NCBI GenBank assembly: GCA_900552145.1
Contig: URYW01000004.1
Span: 1 to 52,954 of the forward strand
Origin: an uncultured Collinsella sp.
GTDB lineage: Bacteria; Actinomycetota; Coriobacteriia; Coriobacteriales; Coriobacteriaceae
Reading direction: 5' to 3'
DNA: 52,954 nt
Below are positions 48,532 through 52,954 of this stretch, piece by piece. Position 1 is the first letter of the stretch. Every line of letters starts with the position of its first letter. A program made the translations under genes and the position numbers. A model generated the notes under the pieces. That model saw only the letters and a list, made by a program, of their open reading frames with translations. It did not search any database and had not been told where the DNA came from.

Positions 48532-48683
48532 TTATGCATTGTGGCATAGACGAACCGTCTTAGAAGTTGCTCCCCAATGGGTTCTTGCAATGCGCTAGGC
48601 AGGTTCATGTTGATGTTGGGGTTTGTGTTCGATCCGACGATTCGCCGTATTCCACACTGTGTTGTAGGAATTAGGGGACAACT

Positions 48684-50144
48684 ATGGACGCACACCGCTC
48701 GCGGTCGCTGGGTATGGCGGCTCTGATTTTCATTTTGATTTGCCTCACCGCCGCAGTGTTTTACGGTGCGGCCCCCGTGCGCGCCGAGGATGCGACGCCG
48801 CCGACGCCGATTGCGATTGATGAGAAGACAGCGAGCGTTACGGTTAAGCTCTATACCGACGAGTATCGTACTCAGGAGCTAAAAGGTGCCGTGACCTCTG
48901 TATCAACCCTTTACGGGGCTTTTTCGGCAAATTTCAAAACTGGCGAGGCTCCTACGCCTGGGAACAATGTTGCCGTTTACAAGTTTCCTGACACCATAGC
49001 CGTCGACGATAACGCCGCTGTGGACCTTATGGCGGGAACGGGCACCGATGCCGTAAGAGCTGGCACATGGGAGATTAAAAACAACAAGGCCATCTTTACG
49101 TTCGACAAGGCGTGGCTCGCGAAAAACCCTGCGAACATCCATGTCGCGGCCAGCTTCTCGTTCCAGCTTAAAAACAAGGACGTTGGTTCTGGTGGCGTGA
49201 CATCTGTCGTGTTCCCCGGCGTGGGGAAGGTCGATATTTCCACCAAGGACGGTAGCGTTAAGGGAGAGAAGTCGGGGGTTTTCTCTCAGGGCTCCAACGG
49301 CGTGGCCAAGGTCACCTGGACCGTTAAGCTCACCGTCGAGCCGTATGCCACAAGCGTTAAGTTCACCGATACGCTAGGCGAGAACTTCAGCTTTGTGGAG
49401 GGCAGCTTTAAGCTTGACGGCAAGACGATTGAATCGCAGCCAACAATCGAAGGTCAGACCGCGACCATCGAGAACTTGGGCAGCCTTCCCCGGGGTGTCC
49501 ATACGATTACGTATGAAACCAAGCTGAAGAGTGACGTCTCCGTGAACAACGGCGAGTATATCAACGAACAGGGAGGCTCCAAAAACACGGCAGCGTGGGA
49601 ATGGGGCGGCCCTAACGATCGCCAGAACGGCACGGCCACGGCTGCTCCTAGTCAATTTCGTTATGACATGATCAACAAGTCCAACGGCTCGGGCACGTCG
49701 TCGGACATCAAATGGACGGTCAGGCTCAACCAAGGCGAGCTTAAGGCTGACATGAGTGGCTACAAGTTCACCGATAAGTTGGACGCTAAACAAACGTATA
49801 CGGGGAGTTACACGGTTTACAAAGGTACGTCGGAATCGGATGGAGTCAAGATCTACGAGCGTGCTCTTGATTCGTCGAAAGATACCTTTTCCTATACGTT
49901 CCCGGACAACCTTAACGATAAGTACGCCACCTACTGCATCGTTTATCACACCAGGATGAACGATACGAATTCCTATGACACCGTGCACAACAATGCGACT
50001 ATCGAGCATGAAGGCCGCGTCTCGGGAGCAGCCGAAGGCAAGTTTACGCCGCAGCTGATGGGTACGCCGATCACCAAGAGGCGCGTGAGCTCCGACGAGG
50101 CCGGGACGACGGGCAGGGCGACGTGGGAGACAAGGTCGCGCTGA
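48684..50144 (+). CDS. Pilus tip/adhesin-like surface protein, N-terminal part (frameshifted)
   Basis: 486 aa to the stop at 50144. The signal peptide is about residues 1-36 (ALIFILICLTAAVFYGAAPVRA). The mature part contains beta-sandwich domains like collagen-adhesin binding regions (TVKLYTDEYR…; KFTDTLGENFSFVEGSFKLDGKTI; KFTDKLDAKQTYTG). The last 11 or so residues (TTGRATWETRSR) look off-frame, while the +2 frame downstream continues the same kind of protein. One missing G in GGG 50103-50105 would rejoin the frames. The ATG 48684 has AGGGGACAACT upstream. I read 48684-52411 as one gene with a 1-base deletion (or a sequencing error). Confidence 0.75.
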   Translation: MDAHRSRSLGMAALIFILICLTAAVFYGAAPVRAEDATPPTPIAIDEKTASVTVKLYTDEYRTQELKGAVTSVSTLYGAFSANFKTGEAPTPGNNVAVYKFPDTIAVDDNAAVDLMAGTGTDAVRAGTWEIKNNKAIFTFDKAWLAKNPANIHVAASFSFQLKNKDVGSGGVTSVVFPGVGKVDISTKDGSVKGEKSGVFSQGSNGVAKVTWTVKLTVEPYATSVKFTDTLGENFSFVEGSFKLDGKTIESQPTIEGQTATIENLGSLPRGVHTITYETKLKSDVSVNNGEYINEQGGSKNTAAWEWGGPNDRQNGTATAAPSQFRYDMINKSNGSGTSSDIKWTVRLNQGELKADMSGYKFTDKLDAKQTYTGSYTVYKGTSESDGVKIYERALDSSKDTFSYTFPDNLNDKYATYCIVYHTRMNDTNSYDTVHNNATIEHEGRVSGAAEGKFTPQLMGTPITKRRVSSDEAGTTGRATWETRSR

Positions 50145-52411
50145 AAGCGATCGTTAATGCGGTCCATCCGGACAAGGTGACGGTGAAGGATACGTTTCAG
50201 TCGGCGTGGTCGCAAAATTTCGGCATCGACGTAGATTCCATTTCCATCACAATCGGCGAAACTGTGCTGAAACGGGGCCAGAACGCTGACTGGGACCTGA
50301 CGGCCAACTGGACGGTCGGTGGAACAAAAAGAAATTTCAACCTTGATATAAATGTGAACGACAAGGTAAAGGCCGCCCTCGAGAACGAGGACTACGCCGT
50401 CATCACCTACACCACCACGTCCGATGCGTTGCCGGGCTGGTACTCGAACTTCGCGTCGGTCAGTGCGTCGGGCCTGAACCTTCAGCGGCAGTACACCGAC
50501 CTCGTTATGTACGTTGTCAACAAAGAAACGACGCCTGCGGTCGAGAAGCCGGAAGCGGAGTCGAAGGTGTCTTGGAGCGAGAGCTTCGACTGGGGCTCCG
50601 TCGACGGCTCGGCAGAGAAGGGTGCTTGGCTCGTCGACTGGACAGTGTACGCGAACCGCCAGCAGGGCAACAAGGGCGCAAATGGTGAGTACGAATACTA
50701 CGGAGCCGGAAAACTCGGCAACAAACCTCTGAATATTGTCGACACCCTTCCGGACGGTATGAGCTACGTTGTGAATTCCGCCAAATACACGCTCGTGCAG
50801 AATCCCTACGATCAGCATGCCGGCTACGGTAGCGGAAGCGAGGCGGAGACGATCATTTCGGGCAAACAGCTCGATGCCGGCAACGTGAAAAGCAACGGTA
50901 GCACGGTCACCTTCTCCATTCCTACAACAGAGCTTGGTGAATTTGCCGGTTACGCCAAGCTTACATATCGGACGGCGGTCAAGCGAGGCAAGCTCGACAC
51001 CTCTACGAACGAGGTGAAGTTCACTAATTCTGCCAGCGCTAAGTCGGGTGAGAAGGAGTTCAGCTCTGGCAGCGGAACCGTCACCATCAAGAACAACGTT
51101 ATCAACAAGACCGGCGAGCGGGTCACTGACAGCAATCGCATCAAGTACACCATTCTGGTCAACAAGTCTGCGGTTGCCCTTAAGAGCGACACTGACATCC
51201 TCGAGCTCGTCGACACCATGGATGCCAAGTGCACGTTGGTGCCGTCTACGCTTAAGGTCTATGAGCGGATGAATGGTGCCTGGTCACTGCTGGCTGATGA
51301 GGACTATTCATCGGAGATGGAGCAAGTCAAGGATGAATCTGGCTCGCGTACGAAGCTGACACTCAACGTGCCCGATAAGAAGTATCTCAAAGTCGAGTAT
51401 GAGGTGATCCCGAGCGGAAATCCTGGCGATGAAGTTTCTCTTTCCAACACCGCCACGCTCACGGGGGTGACTGATGGCTCCGCGATCGATGATCAAAAAT
51501 GGATTGTCAAGAGCGCTTCTGCTACCGCAGGTGGCAACGGCTACGGCATCACGATGACCAAATACGACGCCCAGCAGGTCGGCGCGACGCTCGAGGGCGC
51601 GGAGTTTACGCTCTACAGTGTGGCCATGGATGGCGCCGGTGAGACTGATGAGGAATTCCAGACTGCCAAGACCGATGGCAGCGGAAAAATCTCGTTCGGC
51701 ACGAGCACCAAAAAGATGACTAATTGCGTGCTCTACAAGCTTGTGGAGTCGAAGGCGCCTGAGGGGTACGACACAACAAGCCCCACATGGATCATGCTCA
51801 AGGGCGATGCGACTACGGAGGAATATCAGGCCGCGCTTGAAAAGGCGAGGGACGTTGTCGGGAACGCGGAGATCATCGGCGATGCCGAGAAGGACAAGAT
51901 TTGGATCTACGATAATCGCCTGACGGTATCCACGGAAATCAAAGCAAAGAAAGTGCTTGAAGGTGGAACCTTCAAGGAAGGACAGTTCTCGTTCGAGCTC
52001 AAGGACGGCGAGGGCAAGGTACTCCAGACGGTGACTAATGACGCCGAGGGGAACGTCTCTTTTCCCGTCGAGTACAACAAGGCGGGAACCTATACCTACA
52101 AGATCTCCGAGGTCGTTCCCAAGGACGCCGAGGGCAACGTCAAGGATCACATTACCTATGACACGACCGAGCACAAGGTTAAGGTTGTCGTGGCTAATGG
52201 CGACGGAAAGCTCGATGTCACCGTCACCTACGATAACGACTCTCCGACTCCACCGACCTTTACCAACAGGTATTCGACCATGCTTCCTGAGGCGGGCGGG
52301 GCTGGCTTGACTATGACATATCTTGCTGGCGCTTCGTTGCTGTGCTTCGCCGCGACGTGGATGCATGCTCGTCGCCATCGCGATCTGGATCGAGGTGATC
52401 ACCATGAGTAG
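50123..52411 (+). CDS. Pilus tip/adhesin-like surface protein, C-terminal part (frameshifted), sortase-anchored
   Basis: The frame is open from before 50123 and has no signal peptide, so as a separate protein it would not be exported. It carries further adhesin-type beta domains and a SpaA/Cna-B-like domain (LEGAEFTLYSVAMDG…VESKAPEGYDTT). An FctA/Spy0128-like domain follows (KVLEGGTFKEGQFSFELKDGEGKVLQT…, ending FTNRYS). The C-terminus has a variant sortase motif LPEAG, a membrane helix (MTYLAGASLLCFAATWM) and a basic tail. Continuity with the upstream frame is strong (VSSDEAG…GDVGDKVALK). The 3' end overlaps the next pilin gene by 8 bases. Confidence 0.75.
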   Translation: MGDKVALKAIVNAVHPDKVTVKDTFQSAWSQNFGIDVDSISITIGETVLKRGQNADWDLTANWTVGGTKRNFNLDINVNDKVKAALENEDYAVITYTTTSDALPGWYSNFASVSASGLNLQRQYTDLVMYVVNKETTPAVEKPEAESKVSWSESFDWGSVDGSAEKGAWLVDWTVYANRQQGNKGANGEYEYYGAGKLGNKPLNIVDTLPDGMSYVVNSAKYTLVQNPYDQHAGYGSGSEAETIISGKQLDAGNVKSNGSTVTFSIPTTELGEFAGYAKLTYRTAVKRGKLDTSTNEVKFTNSASAKSGEKEFSSGSGTVTIKNNVINKTGERVTDSNRIKYTILVNKSAVALKSDTDILELVDTMDAKCTLVPSTLKVYERMNGAWSLLADEDYSSEMEQVKDESGSRTKLTLNVPDKKYLKVEYEVIPSGNPGDEVSLSNTATLTGVTDGSAIDDQKWIVKSASATAGGNGYGITMTKYDAQQVGATLEGAEFTLYSVAMDGAGETDEEFQTAKTDGSGKISFGTSTKKMTNCVLYKLVESKAPEGYDTTSPTWIMLKGDATTEEYQAALEKARDVVGNAEIIGDAEKDKIWIYDNRLTVSTEIKAKKVLEGGTFKEGQFSFELKDGEGKVLQTVTNDAEGNVSFPVEYNKAGTYTYKISEVVPKDAEGNVKDHITYDTTEHKVKVVVANGDGKLDVTVTYDNDSPTPPTFTNRYSTMLPEAGGAGLTMTYLAGASLLCFAATWMHARRHRDLDRGDHHE

Positions 52412-52954
52412 GCTTAGCCGCAGCTTGTTGGCTGTCGCGACGATAATCATGGTCGCTATTCTGTCTTTCGCGATTGCTCCTGGGGCGGCCCGTGCTGCCG
52501 ATACCGGAGCCATTACGGTGGACGGTACAGCCGCGACGCGTTACGACGCGTACCAGCTCTTTTCGGCGACCGTTGTCGACGATGACGATGCTGGCCAAAA
52601 AATTGCAACTGACGTAACGTGGGCGAATGGCGCGGTTCGTCAAGCCGTTCTTCCGGTGCTTCATGATGCGGGGCTCGATAGCTCGGCATCGACGGCGCAA
52701 GCGGCAGCCGAATGGATGAATGCCGACGGGCACATGACGACCGCGCTGACGGCAAAACTTGCCCGCGCGATTTGCAATGTCGGCGCAACTTCCGTGGCCC
52801 TTAACGCGGGCACGGCGGCCGAGCTGCCCTGCGGCTACTGGCTCACCGTCGCCGACGACGACGCCATCGCCCAGGGCGAGGCCGGCACCGCGCCAATCAT
52901 GACCCTGGTCGGCGGCGGCGCCGTCACCGTCCAGCCCATTGCGGCGACCCACGT
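52404..52954 (+). CDS. Fimbrial/pilin backbone-type subunit, 5' part (runs off the window)
   Basis: At least 183 aa, open to the window end. The ATG 52404 lies within the end of the previous gene (overlap 8 bases), with GAGGTG upstream. The signal peptide is MSRLSRSLLAVATIIMVAIL…ARA. The mature start ADTGAITVDGTAATRYDAYQLFSATVVDD resembles Gram-positive backbone pilins with isopeptide-forming domains (Tyr-x-AYQLF motif). Sortase genes and the C-terminal LPXTG would lie beyond the window. From about 52800 the codon usage is markedly more GC-rich. Confidence 0.8.
   Translation, partial: MSRLSRSLLAVATIIMVAILSFAIAPGAARAADTGAITVDGTAATRYDAYQLFSATVVDDDDAGQKIATDVTWANGAVRQAVLPVLHDAGLDSSASTAQAAAEWMNADGHMTTALTAKLARAICNVGATSVALNAGTAAELPCGYWLTVADDDAIAQGEAGTAPIMTLVGGGAVTVQPIAATH

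Larger units (their letters stand above)
48325..48683. other. Low-GC regulatory region upstream of the pilus locus
   Basis: About 360 bp without a gene. 48385-48540 is much richer in A/T than the genome. It contains the palindrome and promoter listed separately. 48540-48683 is a leader of about 140 bases without recognised riboswitch features. Confidence 0.5.

Overview
The window looks like the origin-proximal part of a high-GC actinobacterial chromosome of the class Coriobacteriia, most probably Collinsella or a close relative. The genus is inferred from gene order and protein character; no search was run. The anchor is a replication-origin gene set. On the minus strand, reading away from the origin, lie rpmH-rnpA-yidD-yidC-jag-rsmG-parA-parB. 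On the plus strand lie a GHKL-ATPase/winged-helix gene, dnaA, dnaN, recF, a DciA-like gene, gyrB and gyrA. Genes left of about 33 kb are mostly minus and genes right of it mostly plus, as expected for two replichores diverging from an origin at about 33.1-36.7 kb. Three perfect parS sites sit between parA and rsmG. Repeated DnaA-box-like TTTTCAACA motifs lie on both sides of dnaA.

Layout. 1-4.6 kb is accessory DNA next to tRNA-Lys: three small unknown genes (one with an in-frame TGA), an intact IS256-family element, a TraX-like acetyltransferase gene, and repeats carrying copies of tRNA 3' ends. 4.6-13.0 kb is a minus-strand housekeeping block: M29 aminopeptidase, purC, a two-component system, a Tat lipoprotein, a TSCPD protein and purB. 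13.0-13.5 kb holds tRNA-Gly(CCC) with a tandem array of tRNA-3'-end repeats. 13.8-17.2 kb encodes a large sortase-anchored adhesin with a thioester-type domain and SpaA-like repeats. 17.3-28.3 kb holds a very unusual M28-peptidase-like membrane protein split by about 665 disordered acidic residues, two overlapping WYL regulators (PafB/PafC-like), a DinG-type helicase with an exonuclease domain, ddl, rlmN and the par operon tail. 28-44.4 kb is the origin block. 44.4-48.3 kb holds a large inverted repeat, tRNA-Ile(GAT), a bifunctional-nuclease-family gene, two unknown genes and typA. 48.7 kb to the end starts a sortase-dependent pilus locus: a tip/adhesin-like gene that appears broken by a 1-base frameshift, then a pilin gene running off the window.

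How it fits together. The origin block couples initiation (DnaA), clamp (DnaN), recombinational repair (RecF), supercoiling (GyrB/GyrA) and segregation (ParA/ParB/parS). The rpmH-rnpA-yidD-yidC-jag set supplies ribosome, RNase P and membrane-insertion functions. The adhesin and pilus genes suggest a host-associated surface lifestyle.

Most interesting: (i) a small hairpin-rich repeat family that sits beside tRNA genes and ends in a copy of that tRNA's own 3' end; (ii) a GHKL ATPase joined by a Gln/Met/Pro-rich linker to a winged helix, placed between the origin repeats and dnaA; (iii) an M28-like protein with several expected metal ligands replaced; (iv) a parS-like site inside dnaA; (v) Phe at the main quinolone-resistance position of GyrA.
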